Positions 50,374 through 62,020 of a stretch of 64,000 nt of DNA are shown piece by piece. The position numbers were made by a program, and so were the translations under genes. Each line of letters begins with the position of its first letter. The stretch's first letter is position 1. Origin of the DNA: Acanthosepion esculentum (Eukaryota; Mollusca; Cephalopoda; Sepiida; Sepiidae); assembly GCA_964036315.1 (NCBI GenBank), contig OZ038485.1, positions 79,132,460 to 79,196,459 of the forward strand. Reading direction: 5' to 3'. The notes below the pieces were generated by a model. That model did no database searches, was not told the origin of the DNA, and was given only the letters and a program-made list of their open reading frames with translations.

Positions 50374-50543
50374 TAGGGTTATTAATTTTTTCCTTTTTGT
50401 AAAATAATACATTTTTGTATCATAATTCGATTAAGTTTTGTTCAAATATAATAAAGTAAGGTTTAATTCGGTTTAGCTCTTACAAAATGTCAACCCAGCA
50501 CAACATTTCTAAAATCGTATATATTTATAGTCGTACTATCACT

Positions 50544-50625
50544 TTCTAGAGCCTTCTACAACTTTATGGAAATTTCTAGTTCTTCCTGGTGCCTTCTAGA
50601 ACTTGAGGGAATCTTCTAGAACTTG
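50544..50625. promoter_or_regulatory. Cluster of heat-shock-element-like TTCnnGAA motifs
   Basis: Two perfect CTTCTAGAAC sites (50593-50602 and 50613-50622), 20 bp apart, plus TTCTAGAG, TTCTACAA and GGAAATTTCTAG partial sites in 82 bp. The pattern nTTCnnGAAn is the HSF-binding unit. CTATAAATAT (about 50661) and CCAATCA (about 50701) follow, as in a promoter or LTR. It lies within intron 2 of the pseudogene and is not present in unit 1. Confidence 0.4.
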
Positions 50626-51854
50626 TTTTTCATTTATAAGTTTTTATGTTATGTTATAGCTATAAATATTTAAATTTGTTAAAAAATACATAAGTACTAT
50701 CCAATCACATCATTAGCATTGCAGTGTTTTCACGTCAGTTTGTTGAAAGTTCTGTTTCCTATTCTGTGAAGTAAGTGTCATTATTGTTTGCGACCGTCTT
50801 TTGCATCTAATGTTGCCATTATTGTCGACTTTTTTCGTTTAAATTCACTGTTTTGGTTGACATTGTTTTGAATTGTGTGCGGTGACGAGGATACACCAAC
50901 ATCATAGCGAAGACCGAATCACCTAATGCTTTCCTACCGAAGTGACTGCAGTTGATGTATTTCTTGACCAACAGTATGAAAGCTTTATAACCAATGTGAT
51001 CCAAGCATTGCAACATAAATAGAAGAATTGTGTGAACCACAGAAGCCAATAGGTTGAAAAATAGACCTGAGAGTATCTCAGTCAGCCTATGAACTTTTAT
51101 CATAGAATTCAGAATACTTATGTTCCAAACCCTGTTCACTTACTCTGTAGCTTTCCACATTAGTGTTCTCGGTCATTCTTTCAGGTTGCTTCGTCGGAAT
51201 CTCATTTTTATCCTGCAATACCATCGTTGGTTGTTATTTTAAAAAGAAACGAGCTTTGGCCGTAGGAATGGCACAAGCTGGAATTGGGAGTGGTACATTT
51301 GTTTTAAGTTATTTATTAGAACAAAGCATTTCCTTTTATGGTATGAGAGGAACATTTTTATTAATCCGTGGATTGCTTTTAAACTTTCTTGTCTATGGCG
51401 CCTTATGTCGGCCACTTAAGACCGTCAGTATAAAGAAGAAAAAGAAGAAGAAAACAAAAGGTAAGTGAATTTTGAAGAACATAATTTATAATGAACTCAG
51501 TAGGTTGTCAGCGGAATATTACATAATTAATTATAAGGCTAACCTTTAACCTTCGGTTTAAAAGATCATCATTCAGTGTCCTTTAGTTAACTGAATTAAA
51601 TCTTGCTCAGCCTTTGTTTCAGTCAAGTAAACTGAGTTTGATAATCTATACAGAATTCTTATATTGACTGACTGGTTCGCTTTCTACAGTTTATCAACCG
51701 TTTGCATTTTATTTATAGCTAGAAAATATTTTTAGATTGTAAGAATTTAATTTTTAGATAATAATATTTTAGTGATACAAGTTTTAGTAATTAACACATA
51801 GATGGTGGGTGGGAATATATGGATTCATTCATTCCATAACTGTATTTGCACGTG

Positions 51855-51935
51855 AATATAACGAACCCAACCGAAATTGAAACTCGGCTCTCCCATAATC
51901 AAAGTCTGAGCCGTTACACCACCCGCACATCCATG
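51855..51935 (-). repeat. tRNA-derived SINE segment (unit-2 copy)
   Basis: Homologue of 7418-7496. The minus strand has box A TGGTGTAACGG and box B GAGTTTCAATTTC with GGGAGAGCC between, slightly more tRNA-like than the unit-1 copy. Confidence 0.65.
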
Positions 51936-52050
51936 GTTACAACACCTGGTATTCTCAAACGGTCATCCATATAGTACTGACCATACTCGAGGTTGCTTAC
52001 CTCCTATGAGCGTGCGGGAAGCGGTGTTTCAAAGTGATGTGGCCGTAAGC
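51936..52050 (-). repeat. 5S rRNA-derived sequence (unit-2 copy)
   Basis: Homologue of 7498-7612 in intron 3. It keeps GCTTACGGCCACATCA and a GAATACCAGGTG box C. It predates the duplication. Confidence 0.73.
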
Positions 52051-53109
52051 TTTCTTTGGTAACTCATCTTTTCAATATCAATCAGCGCAGAATTATAAAT
52101 TTCTTGACATTAATTTACAACAATATCATGATATCTCACTGGTGCTTGATGGAGAAAATCCCCAGAGAGATCATCCTTACATTTATTCCGCAGGACTTGT
52201 GGGTTGCTGAAATCTAATATTTTTTGGAGTAAGGAACACTGAGTGAGTTGCATCTCACAGCCTGTTATCCACAAGAAGTCCTCTTTTATCGCATGCTTCA
52301 CTGTAAGTCGTATAAACAATTCCATCAACTCTCCGAAGATCTTATGAAAATATTTCAATGATCATTCTTAATTTTGCAGACCATTTGTATTGTTCGCATA
52401 TTAGAATCATTTAAAAAAAAACAAAAAAACTGAATCTGATTTGTTGTGTTTACATTATTGCTTTATTAAATACAAATAATTTTAGAAGACAATTAGAATA
52501 TTGTATTTGAATTGATAAGATTCTGTGTTACGAAAGAAGTTTATAAAATTCTAATATTTTTATGCAATAGGTTATTTCTTCCCGGACAACACCCAGGAAC
52601 TTCTGCTAGATTTACATATTTTTACAGTTAATATCTTCTTATTTCAGGAATAACTTTGATATCGGTGAAAGTGCTTCACGCAGAAACAAATTTAGGATTC
52701 GAGGCAGACGAAGAGACGGTTGATAATCAAGAAGGGACACGTGTAAAGTCAATGTTTTTATTTTCGTACATTTCTTCCGCCGACGTTTTATACAAATATT
52801 AATTGAAAAATATTCACGTTCTTCAACAGGCTATATTAGTTAAATAGGTAATGAATAAACTATATTACTTCTGCAATTAATACAAAGTCCTTGCCTAAAA
52901 AGTGGTCTTGCAATATGATCTAGCATGTCATTTCAACTGCTGGTTCGATCCTCACTAGGTATCCTTCACTTAGGATTTGTGCCCAATTCTGCTCAACTTA
53001 GATAAATCAATAGAGATATCATGAGTATTTGATTAACACGTTAATATGGCTGCATTATTATTGGGATAAATTCAGTTTTCTGAAGGTCGTTCGTATCTCT
53101 GGTTTTGAT

Positions 53110-53745
53110 TGTACTAAATAAACTTAATAGCTATCGATTCAGTCGTATAAAACGAAATAAAATACCTACAACAGTGGTTGTTGGGTTATTATAAATTTAA
53201 AAAAATTATCATTGGATGCAATCATATAAAACGAAGTAAATACCTATGGCCGATGTTTTGGAGGGACGTTAAATTAAAACAAACTCTTTTTGGATTCCGT
53301 CATATAAAACAAAATAAAGTAAAATGAAGTATTCTTGGTTTAGGCCGTACTAAAGAGAGTGAATACCAACGCCCCTTGTTGTGAAAGAGGATTAGATTAA
53401 AATCAAATAATTCTAAATTCGGTAGTTTTAAGTAAGTAAAATATCTAATAACGTTGTCGTACAGGAAAATTAAATTAATACGAAATATTTCTGGCTGAGG
53501 CCGGATTAAGCAGAGGAAGTACCTGGAATCTTTAACATCGAGAAATGTTACATTAACATGAAATGTATAACTGTTTTTAGGCGTATTAATCAAAGTACCT
53601 ATGATATTTATAATGCACAAACGTTAAAAGAATGTGAAATATATCAGGGTTTGGCCGTATTTAATAAATTACCTATGGCTCTTATCATGAAAAACTGTTA
53701 AATTAAATTGAAATATATCTGAATAAAAGAAAGTAAAATGAAGTA
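53110..53745. repeat. 76-bp minisatellite, unit-2 copy
   Basis: Collinear with 8700-9320. The array ends where a DDE transposase begins; the mariner of unit 1 is absent. Confidence 0.75.
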
Positions 53746-54690
53746 TACTGTGATTTGTTGTAAGGACTCTCCAATCAGCGTCATGGATATTCTGGTATCG
53801 TTCATGTGAAACTCTCTCCTTGATAATACCTCACATGTTTTTTCAAGACGTGAGGTCTGGACATCTGGGAGGTCAATCGACAGGTGCTGGGTTGTGATCC
53901 TCGCTTCATCCATCTACCCCGAAAGACTTAATTTAGGTATTCCCTGACAGTGATAGTATAGTAGGGTGGGGCACCATCCTGTTGAAACCAACAGTTATTC
54001 AGGTCAACATTCAACTTCTGTAGCTGTGGAACAAACGGCGCTCTTAACATGGCCAGGTAAGAGTGCTGATAAACAGAGTGCTTACTCGATATGGCGGCCC
54101 AAATCATTATATATGGAGAGTTTTGCTCCACTTCCTCGTCATAGTGCGGATTTTCCCTTCTCCAGAAATAATTATTACTAGTCCGTCCTCTCCGGTAAAT
54201 TGCACATTCCTCGGAGAATAAAACCTTCCCACGTTTTATATTGTCAGAAATAAATCAAGTAATCATTCAGATGCCATACCTCTTTTTTCTATGTCTTTAT
54301 CGCTTAGTTCATTGACGAATGCTGGCTTAAACGATTGCAAATCAAGATGCTTTGTCATGTGTGTTAACATTGTGGTTGTGAGAATTCCTAGCTCGGAAGA
54401 CCGTTTACGTAGTGATATCTTGGGTGGTCTTAGCACAGATACCTCCAACTCTGCGCATGTCTCTTCGCATTGAGGGTCGTCCTGTCCTCAGTGTGCCCTT
54501 AATTGATCCTGTGAGAAACACTTTTACGTTCTCATCGCAGTTTCGTCCTCTTCGAAGGAGCTAGTTTGCTGAATCTTGTAGTAAATTCATGTCGCGCATG
54601 CTCCATGCTCTTGCCAGAATACACAAAATCACGTCTCCATACACTTGCAAGCAGCCTCTCTTCCAAACTGTAGGAGCTCGTGTCAGTCAT
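53745..54690 (-). pseudogene. DDE (Tc1/mariner-group) transposase, more complete copy
   Basis: Minus strand from about 54690 to 53745. The N-terminal HTH part is decayed. 54263-54448 gives EVSVLRPPKISLRKRSSELG and FKPAFVNELSDKDIEKR. 53928-54131 gives IMIWAAISSKH and CWFQQDGAPPYYTITVREYL, the catalytic-domain stretch containing the second conserved Asp. 53760-53910 resembles the LPD...SRLE region before the third acidic residue. Frames are shifted. The first half is shared with unit 1 (11465-11888), so the insertion predates the duplication and unit 1 lost the second half. Confidence 0.72.
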
Positions 54691-55180
54691 CTGAAATAGA
54701 AAATTATATTATGAAGGGGTGAAAAGACCTTTGAACCGCCCTGTTCCCTTTAATTATTTTCCAGTGTACATTGTCCAAACACTAATCTTCCGCTAATGGA
54801 TATATTTCGCAAGTGTATTTCTTGAAAAGTAAACGAAAGAACTCGTCCAGAAGATTTCACAGTCTCTCAATTTATGAACTCATTCAAACTGCGAATATTT
54901 CTTGTAATATGTTTTAAGAAGAAAGGTACAATTATATAACATATACTCATAATTGCTTCTTGTGTTGATCTGTATAATTTGCCATAAAATCAACTCGTTT
55001 TTCAGAGAAGCAATTCTGATGGTTCTATACACCATGAAAATTCGAAAACAGTTCCTCCAACAAATACACCTCGCACATTTTCAAGCAAATGCACTTCCAT
55101 CCGCAGTATTATATTTGATCCAGTTGTTCTGAAAAATCCCGGCATGCAATTGCTGCTATTTATTTATTTGCTTGAAGGAG

Positions 55181-55186
55181 ATAAGT
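55181..55186 (+). other. Lost 5' splice site of pseudogene exon 5
   Basis: Reads ATAAGT where the intact gene has GTAAGT (12415-12420), with identical sequence on both sides. Confidence 0.85.
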
Positions 55187-55930
55187 TACAGTATTATATT
55201 AAGAAATAATAAATTGATATAAAATGTTCATTTATATTAATATGAAATGTTATTTTTCTCCATTGGGAATCAGAAATAAACATGATTATCAAGGTAAAAA
55301 ATAATATCAAATAATTCTACATAACAACTTGAAAGCATTTTACTTAGCTATCCACAGCAATAGGTTAGAATGTGATTAAGCATATATTGTGCTCTTGCCC
55401 GTATATGGCAACAATATTATGACATGACTAGTGCATAGGAAATTTGCAAGGCGATAAAGTAGAGAATATCCAAGTTTACTTAAAGGAGATTGGTCTATAC
55501 GAAAACCTTTAGCACTGAATAAATGGAAGATGAGAAAACCAACAACCGAAAGGATTGTTGCCAATCATATTTTAAAGGAAAATAACTTTTCAGCATTAAA
55601 TAACTGATAAAATGTATAATTGTGCGCATTAAAAGAGAACAAATAAATAAATTAGTTCTTATTTTTTACCGTATTTCTTTGATGAATGTAATAATAACAT
55701 TCATACATTGTTATGTTGCGATATCACGATGATGATTGTCAGGAGAAAACTCTTCACTTGATAGCTCCTTTTTGGTTTTTCATACCGAATTTCATTAATT
55801 TCATCATTTATACCCAAGCTAACGAGTTGCTATGGGCATGTAGGGAATTCTTAAGGTCAGCTTCACTTATACAAACCCACTTGCACACGTGGCAAACATA
55901 AAGTTAGTTTGCGATACATATGTTGGAAAC

Positions 55931-56167
55931 TTACTTGTTCCTGTGTAAAAACCTCTGATGTTTGAGTCCGGTCACAGAATTACAAACTTTGTTCCAAAAC
56001 TCGAACAACAAACCTGCAGGTTTTTCTGGTAGAGTTGCATGAATTTGATTTTCACCTCTCTTCTGTGATCTGACATTACTGGCTAAACCAGCTTCCGAAA
56101 CGATGACTTTTCTGCAAATACTGCAACTGCGCTTATTGGTGGAATACTTAATTTCGCTTCTGCTCAA
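55931..56167 (-). pseudogene. Zinc-finger-like remnant of unknown origin
   Basis: The minus-strand frame contains CSICRKVIVSEAGLASNVRS, the C-x2-C...AGL-x-S spacing of a C2H2-like finger with the histidines lost, followed by NSVTGLKHQR. Such fingers sit at the ends of some molluscan retroelements, but I cannot assign it. The unit-1 homologue at 13112-13345 is more decayed. Confidence 0.3.
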
Positions 56168-56289
56168 AACTGTTGCAGTCTTCCCAAATCAATCTTCTAC
56201 AGCCAGATCTATCTTCACCAACAATTTCCTAGTCTTCAACATTAACTGCAAGATTCTTTAGGTAACTAAAATGTCTTTAACTACAGATT

Positions 56290-56305
56290 TGAAGCGTTTT
56301 TTAAA
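56290..56305. other. Deletion junction that removed MCT exons 6-8
   Basis: Left of this point unit 2 matches 13.1-13.45 kb; right of it, it matches 26.72 kb onward. The join is within a T/A-rich stretch. Confidence 0.75.
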
Positions 56306-57012
56306 AATAATCATTTTTCCATCCATTGAAATTACAAATATTTGCCCACATATTGATTGGTTTAATCAATCCCTCCTCATTGTGACACGAAGGCCATGAG
56401 GTGGTTAAATGTTAATTCTGGGCAAAAACAGGGTTAAGCTTAAAATGAAATATAAACTGAGAAATATATAAATATATATATAGAGAGAATGGAAGACATT
56501 TTACCTGGTAATATGGAAGTAAAAAAATGGCCGACTGGATTGTTTCCCCAACCTACGTTTTTTAAAGATGCATCAAGAGTTTACTTTTTTATCTTTCAAA
56601 AATCTGGCATGAGGGTAAAACAAATTGGGAAAAGGCTTTATCTCTTTCTTGGGAAATTATAAAAACACATCATTAACGAGAACAGAGACAAAGGGGAATT
56701 ATATTTTCAGGGAATGAAAAAAATAAAAGTAGGGGTTATGAAAATCGATCCTGTGGTGACAGGCAGGTAGTATGGTTTGTGTTTTCGCTAAGACAATGAT
56801 TGGCCCACGGATAGCGAACAGGTTTGTCTCTTGTTTGAGAATTTAAGTAAACAAATATATTTTCGTTGACGAAGACAAAGTGGGAAATAATTTTAATTCT
56901 CGCTCGGAAAGTTAAATGAGAATGAAGTGGTTTGGTTTATGTTCTCGCTGGACAAAAATTATTCTCGGAAAAAATTGTTTCAGAGAATTGAAATTGATGA
57001 CTGAAATAAAAG

Positions 57013-57110
57013 GGGTTCCCCAAGAAATATCCCTCGCCTATTTTTAAGCAAATGCAATTACCTCCGCAAGATCGGCATGCAGTTGCTAATATTTATTTAT
57101 CTTTTGTAGG
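57013..57110 (+). pseudogene. Degenerate copy of MCT exon 5
   Basis: CAAGAAATATCCCTCGCC, TTAAGCAAATGCAATTACCTCC and GGCATGCAGTTGCTA correspond to exon 5 (12290-12414), with an internal deletion of about 35 nt. The following ~90 bp match the start of MCT intron 5 (ACAGAATTGTATTAA). It is more diverged than the 55006-55180 exon, so it comes from an older copy. Confidence 0.75.
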
Positions 57111-57564
57111 CGTGCAATTTACAGAATTGTATTAAGAAATAATATATTTAAAGAAAATATTAATTTATATTAATATGAAATGTTATTTTTCTGAAATGTG
57201 AATAAAAATAAATCTGAGTGAATGAAGTTGAAAAATAATCAAACCACATAATAATAATCAATGAGTATGTATTTATATAAACCTTGTCTATTTATTTATA
57301 TATTCCTGTTTCATCGCTAGTTAGAAGGGAGGTAATTCAACTTCAGTCAGTTAAATGCCCCACTTGATATACTCTTAAGCTATCATGTATCTTCCGATAC
57401 TGACTGATGAGGCAGACTATTTTCCCGCAATAGGTCAACATTTCTTTCTGCGGTAGACTGGTTGCCAACCAAGGCTAAATAACTCAGTCTGTCTTGCTAT
57501 TCAGCCCATAGCTGATAGGAGAAGAGATCTATTTATACATTTCACAAGTGTATTTGTGCGTAGG

Positions 57565-57631
57565 TGAATATAACGAACTCGTCTGGGATTCGAACCCGGC
57601 TCTCATTCCGATATCCATTACACCACAACGC
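57565..57631 (-). repeat. tRNA-like SINE head
   Basis: The minus strand reads GCGTTGTGGTGTAATGGATA (box A) and GAGCCGGGTTCGAATCCC (box B), then GTTCGTTATATTCACC. The first part resembles a glycine tRNA from memory. The spacing between boxes is too short for a functional tRNA. Confidence 0.7.
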
Positions 57632-57734
57632 ATTTCCCACATACTTAATTTATGAGTGCTAACTTCCCTAAGTCGTTTTAATATAATATTTATCTCGACT
57701 GAAACAAAATTATTTTCCCGTGCAAATTGAACCG

Positions 57735-57998
57735 TTAATGTGTTCCTTTACTCTTACGTTCCTTAGACTGCTGTCTTATTTGTTCAAGACTTGCAGCTGA
57801 GGCATTCACATACATTTTTCTAATAAGTGATCGGCTTGATTCAACTTTATCGTGAAATAGGCGTTTGCTTTCTGGTGCTAATCTTTTTCTTCCGAGAAAT
57901 ATTTCCATTTCATTATTATAAATACATAAAATATTTAAAATGAAAAGATATTGAACAAAAAGCGAATAATATAATACCAGGAGTAATCGATGAATCAT
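57735..57998 (-). CDS. Small hypothetical ORF, unit-2 copy
   Basis: Counterpart of 31417-31689: 87 codons, same C-terminus, a handful of amino-acid differences. See that entry; probably not a gene. Confidence 0.18.
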   Translation of the reverse strand: MIHRLLLVLYYSLFVQYLFILNILCIYNNEMEIFLGRKRLAPESKRLFHDKVESSRSLIRKMYVNASAASLEQIRQQSKERKSKGTH

Positions 57999-57999
57999 A

Positions 58000-60080
58000 G
58001 ATGAAATTGAACATCTAAATATATAATGTGAAAGGATTCATTTTTAAACGGTTTTACTTTAGTTGTGATTTCTTTATCTCTGCTCTATTGAATTTTAAAA
58101 CATTGTTTCAAGACTTGTTTCATTGCATCTCACTATTAAAGCTTTCTAACAAATGCCGTCATTTTTGACGGCGCAAATACACCAGTATTAAATAATTCTA
58201 CACAACAACTTGAAAGCATTTTATTTAGAAGATTTCTAATGTTGATAATAGAGATATGGTCGTTGCAATCGTTTAGAATGTGTTTTTTTCACGAATTCGC
58301 GATACCTAAGTTTTAAAAAATTTTTTTTTTTTTAAATGCAAAATATTTCTGGGAGCTTTTATTTTAGTTTTAATGACAAGTTAGTAGATTAAATTTAATA
58401 TTTACAATAAGCAAAATAACTTCCTTTATTTAAAAACTAATTAAAATTGACTGGAATTGTTTTTGTATGGATTTTAGCGCCATTTTTAGCTTCTGTTTAT
58501 GGAAATGTATTTGAGGAATTTTAGCTGATTTAATGTATAATTATTCTGATTTGAAACAAATATTACTTACTTTAAGTTTAAAATAACGGAGACATGCAAT
58601 TTTTAACCCAACAATAATTAATTATTTTAGGTTTTGACGTGTTGACAGATTGATGAGAGACTTAATGATGTTCTACGTGGATTTTATCTGTAAAACATAA
58701 TTGTAGAAAATGACGTCACCCCTTTTTCATATGACTATATTACTCAGTAATCTTCAACATTCAGGAAAATATTCTCTGTAATTTAATGTTTTATTGAATT
58801 GAAAAATTTATAGCTTTAAATTTACTATAGATATCGCTCTTATATTCTGATAATGTTGCGCATGGTCGCCCATGTCTATAAAAATCGATATGTTTATACA
58901 CATACAAAAAATTCAAAATTCTTTTAAAATATTGGTGTTCGATAACTTGTACTAAACTTTTCCATTTATTAGCGGTAAATATAGCTTTTACTTAACAATA
59001 ATAAAATCAAAAGGGGTGCAATTAATACAGAATTTTAAAAGATTTAGAACTTAATAAGTTATTATAATTAATTTAAAAAAAATAAAACAATTCTTGTAAA
59101 AGTTCATTATTCGTATAATTTTTTCTTAAAACAATAGTTTTTTTTAATATACCCTATTTATAAAATGAATTAAAAATCTTATCTAATGAAATCGTATCAT
59201 AGTTTTATTGCATTTTTGATTTTATTGTTCAGAGCATAATTTCGGTAAATGGGATTCTATTTGACCAAAACTAACTGATGATTTAAATTCTCTAAGAAGT
59301 CCTACTTTTAACTAATATAAATATGAAGAGGGTGAAATTTTAATTTCTCGAAATTTCATAAAATTAAATAAGTAGTGAGTAACAGATGTAAAAAATATTT
59401 TCTAAAAAGAATAAATTTCAAAAATAATTTAATTAATCTGTGAATATGTCCTGGAAATGTCATTAATATCCAACAATTATTTGATTTCTGCAAGAATTTG
59501 CTAAACAATGTCTTAAACGCTAAAAAAGCCGCCAAAATTTCCAATACTAATCTTTAACCCACTCACTGACGCAAGAAAACTAGATTCTTAATCAAAATTT
59601 CGAACGTACTAGAAAGGATTAAAAAATTTAATAAAATAATAAAAAAATTATTTGGCCTTTCCTCTTAATAGTAACATAAACATTTTGACGATAAAACTTT
59701 GTTTTTATCAAATTTGGCGACTTTTTTCATCATGCTATATTCGTTTTTATGGAATACCTATATAGATAGCTAAACATGAGATAAAAAGAAAATTCGATTC
59801 TATAAAAATTCATTAGTATCAAATTTTACGTGGTGCATCAATTGGTATTCGATGTTAAAAACATAACAAAAATATTTTGGTGAATTCATCGCCAGACTCG
59901 ACCTGGTTGATCAATTTTGAAATGAACATTGAAAGAAGATTGTGACCCGGGCTTTCTAGCTACATCGGCCGCATTATAGCTAGGAGAGACGGAATTTAAG
60001 TTTTCTGTCCTCCGGACGGCATGCAGGTTAGTAAAATTTAAAATTTTAATTTATATTAAAGCTATTAAAGAAGTGCACTA
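58000..60080. other. Spacer collinear with unit 1, no gene
   Basis: Matches 31.7-33.84 kb with frequent small indels. The empty site for the unit-1 solo LTR is at 59443-59447. Confidence 0.5.
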
Positions 60081-60123
60081 CTAGATTGTCATCTATATCA
60101 CACCCGTTTACTGTTGAAATACA

Positions 60124-60124
<1 letters not shown>

Positions 60125-60178
<54 letters not shown>
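60125..60178. repeat. (GT)n microsatellite
   Basis: Pure GT here; interrupted GT/GC in the unit-1 counterpart (35573-35620). Confidence 0.95.
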
Positions 60179-60180
<2 letters not shown>

Positions 60181-60449
60181 TTTACGAAAGTGCATGTTGC
60201 GACAAGCTCTACATCCACACTGGAAGACCATTGCTTTCATGGTTATTATCCTTGTATTGGTACTCCATAAAATTCTTCGACTGCAACCGTTCTCTGATGG
60301 TATTATCTGAAAAGAAACTCGAGATACTTGAAGGTTACATTGTGAAAAAAAGTCTTTTCCAAACAAAGTATATTTCAGCAGCATTTATTTCCGGTTGAAT
60401 GGAATAAGTAATTGTTCGGTTCTAAATTTTAAGTTGTAAATTCGGATTG

Positions 60450-60680
60450 CTGGCAGAGCACGACCTCTGCAGGCTTCTGATATTTTTTTTATGTTTTGAT
60501 CCCTTTTCGTCCAGCTTCTCATAAGAGATTTCATCCTTGAAATTCATTTAATGTCCGCTTTTGTAATATGACAGGTATTACTGCTCTTTGTGTAAACATC
60601 AGTACTCCGTCAGATAGTGTGTAAGCGTTCATGTCTGGATATCTTTCTAAAAGTCGACTTTCGTTCTTGATCCATATTTA
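60450..60680 (-). pseudogene. Truncated Gypsy integrase remnant (unit-2 copy)
   Basis: Matches 41350-41600 of unit 1, the part upstream of and entering the integrase. The rest of the element is missing. Confidence 0.6.
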
Positions 60681-60778
60681 AAAAATATCTAAAAAAAACA
60701 CTTAGCTTTTTCTGTGGACCAGTTTTAATATTTTATATTACTAGAATCCATTTGGATTATATAACAAGAGATATTTAC

Positions 60779-60825
60779 TAATATATATATTTATATATAT
60801 ATATATATATATATAATCCGAATAA

Positions 60826-60908
<83 letters not shown>

Positions 60909-60920
60909 ATATATGTATAT
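60779..60920. repeat. (AT)n microsatellite, compound
   Basis: Interrupted AT tract. Confidence 0.95.
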
Positions 60921-61714
60921 GAATAAAGACAAAATGAAAACTTATTTAATCGACGCGTTCGCTACTCTGATGGATTTTATCAAGTCCAATCTAAAGATTA
61001 TATTTTTCTACATGTATTTATAAAAAAATAAAACGTTGTTAATTTTTAATTGACTTTCAATTAAAGAATCCCCATAAACTTTCATTATACGAACTGATAA
61101 GCTAAGGTAAAGTACGGAAGTTTCTAAGTTATGTAACTTGACGTCGAATAAAAAAGTGAGTAGATGTTGTTAATGATTTCTTTTTAAAATATATGTATTA
61201 TAGTTTTAAATAATAGAAGCTTAAGTTTTATTTTTATTTTTTTTAACATTTTTATAATCATGTATGTAGGCGTGGAAAATAGAATTTCTTTCAGGAACGG
61301 AGATAATTGAAAAAATCCTGGACGTGGTTTTATATTTTGGTAAGATCCAATAGCGGCACTCTCAATAATTTTCCGTATGATTTTCATTCAAAAAGTAATA
61401 CTTGTGTTAGTCTAACTGTACCGTCTACTTAATTTCACAAAGCTTTGGTCAACCTGCTGTATGGTGTGTTGGCACATTCAAAGGGTACCGCACACCGTGA
61501 CCCCTTCCAGGTAGATAATATCAAGAACTCAACAATCTAACAAATCAATCCTGATGAAATTTAAATCCAGCTCTCACGGTTGGAAAGTAAACGTTCACAC
61601 ACACAAACACACACCTCACACTCTCACTCATAAATAATTGCCATAATAACAGCAATAGAGTTTTGTGTGCCTAACCATTTTCCCTTTGTGGCATAAGGGC
61701 GGCAAAATTGGAGA

Positions 61715-62020
61715 ATAATTCGTCACGCGCGAAGTTGAGTCATTGGTTTTGTAATAAAATCATCCTAGATTTGTGTTGACTTGGATATGCTCCAAATATT
61801 GAAAATAATTTTATATCCGTGAAGGTTACCTTGATTACAGTTTAATCTGACTAGTGATATTTTCTTATTTTTACTTGACTTCATTCTCTCGAAAGCAATT
61901 CAAATGTATGAACATCGATTGCGAAGTGCTCTCGTTTATTTTAGCAATGATTAACGTTCTTTGGATTATGAAACATGCCAGAACTAAAGCGATTAATGTT
62001 AGGATAAGTTTTATATGCTG
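61715..62020. other. ~305-bp block present only in unit 2
   Basis: Interrupts the collinear sequence between GGAGAAT and GTTTCTTTGACC (compare 42650-42660). No element ends were recognised, so insertion in unit 2 and deletion in unit 1 are both possible. Confidence 0.55.

Larger units (their letters stand above)
47569..55180 (+). pseudogene. Truncated tandem copy of the MCT gene (exons 1-5 only)
   Basis: Exons 47569-47836, 47928-48074, 51185-51460, 52648-52742 and 55006-55180 have the same lengths (268, 147, 276, 95, 175) and phases as exons 1-5 of 4734-23175. Exons 1-4 keep canonical donors and the frame is open. Three lesions suggest it is dead or altered. Residue 35 of the PDGGWGW signature is Cys (TGG to TGT). 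The exon-5 donor reads ATAAGT instead of GTAAGT. Exons 6-8 are absent, and collinearity shows a deletion equivalent to 13.46-26.72 kb. Other changes include L138V-type conservative swaps and K to R. A short product of helices 1-6 plus loop is conceivable but unlikely to transport. Confidence 0.9.

Noticed and set aside
50819..51139. 106-codon antisense ORF upstream of pseudogene exon 3
   Set aside because: No recognisable domain; lies in intron sequence and has no counterpart in unit 1.
55181..55186. Copy-2 exon-5 donor as a U12-type AT-AC intron
   Set aside because: ATAAGT does not match the U12 ATATCCTT donor, and the sister gene uses a U2-type GTAAGT at the same place.
57565..57631. Functional tRNA gene
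   Set aside because: Boxes A and B are too close for a cloverleaf with a normal anticodon arm, and a SINE tail follows.
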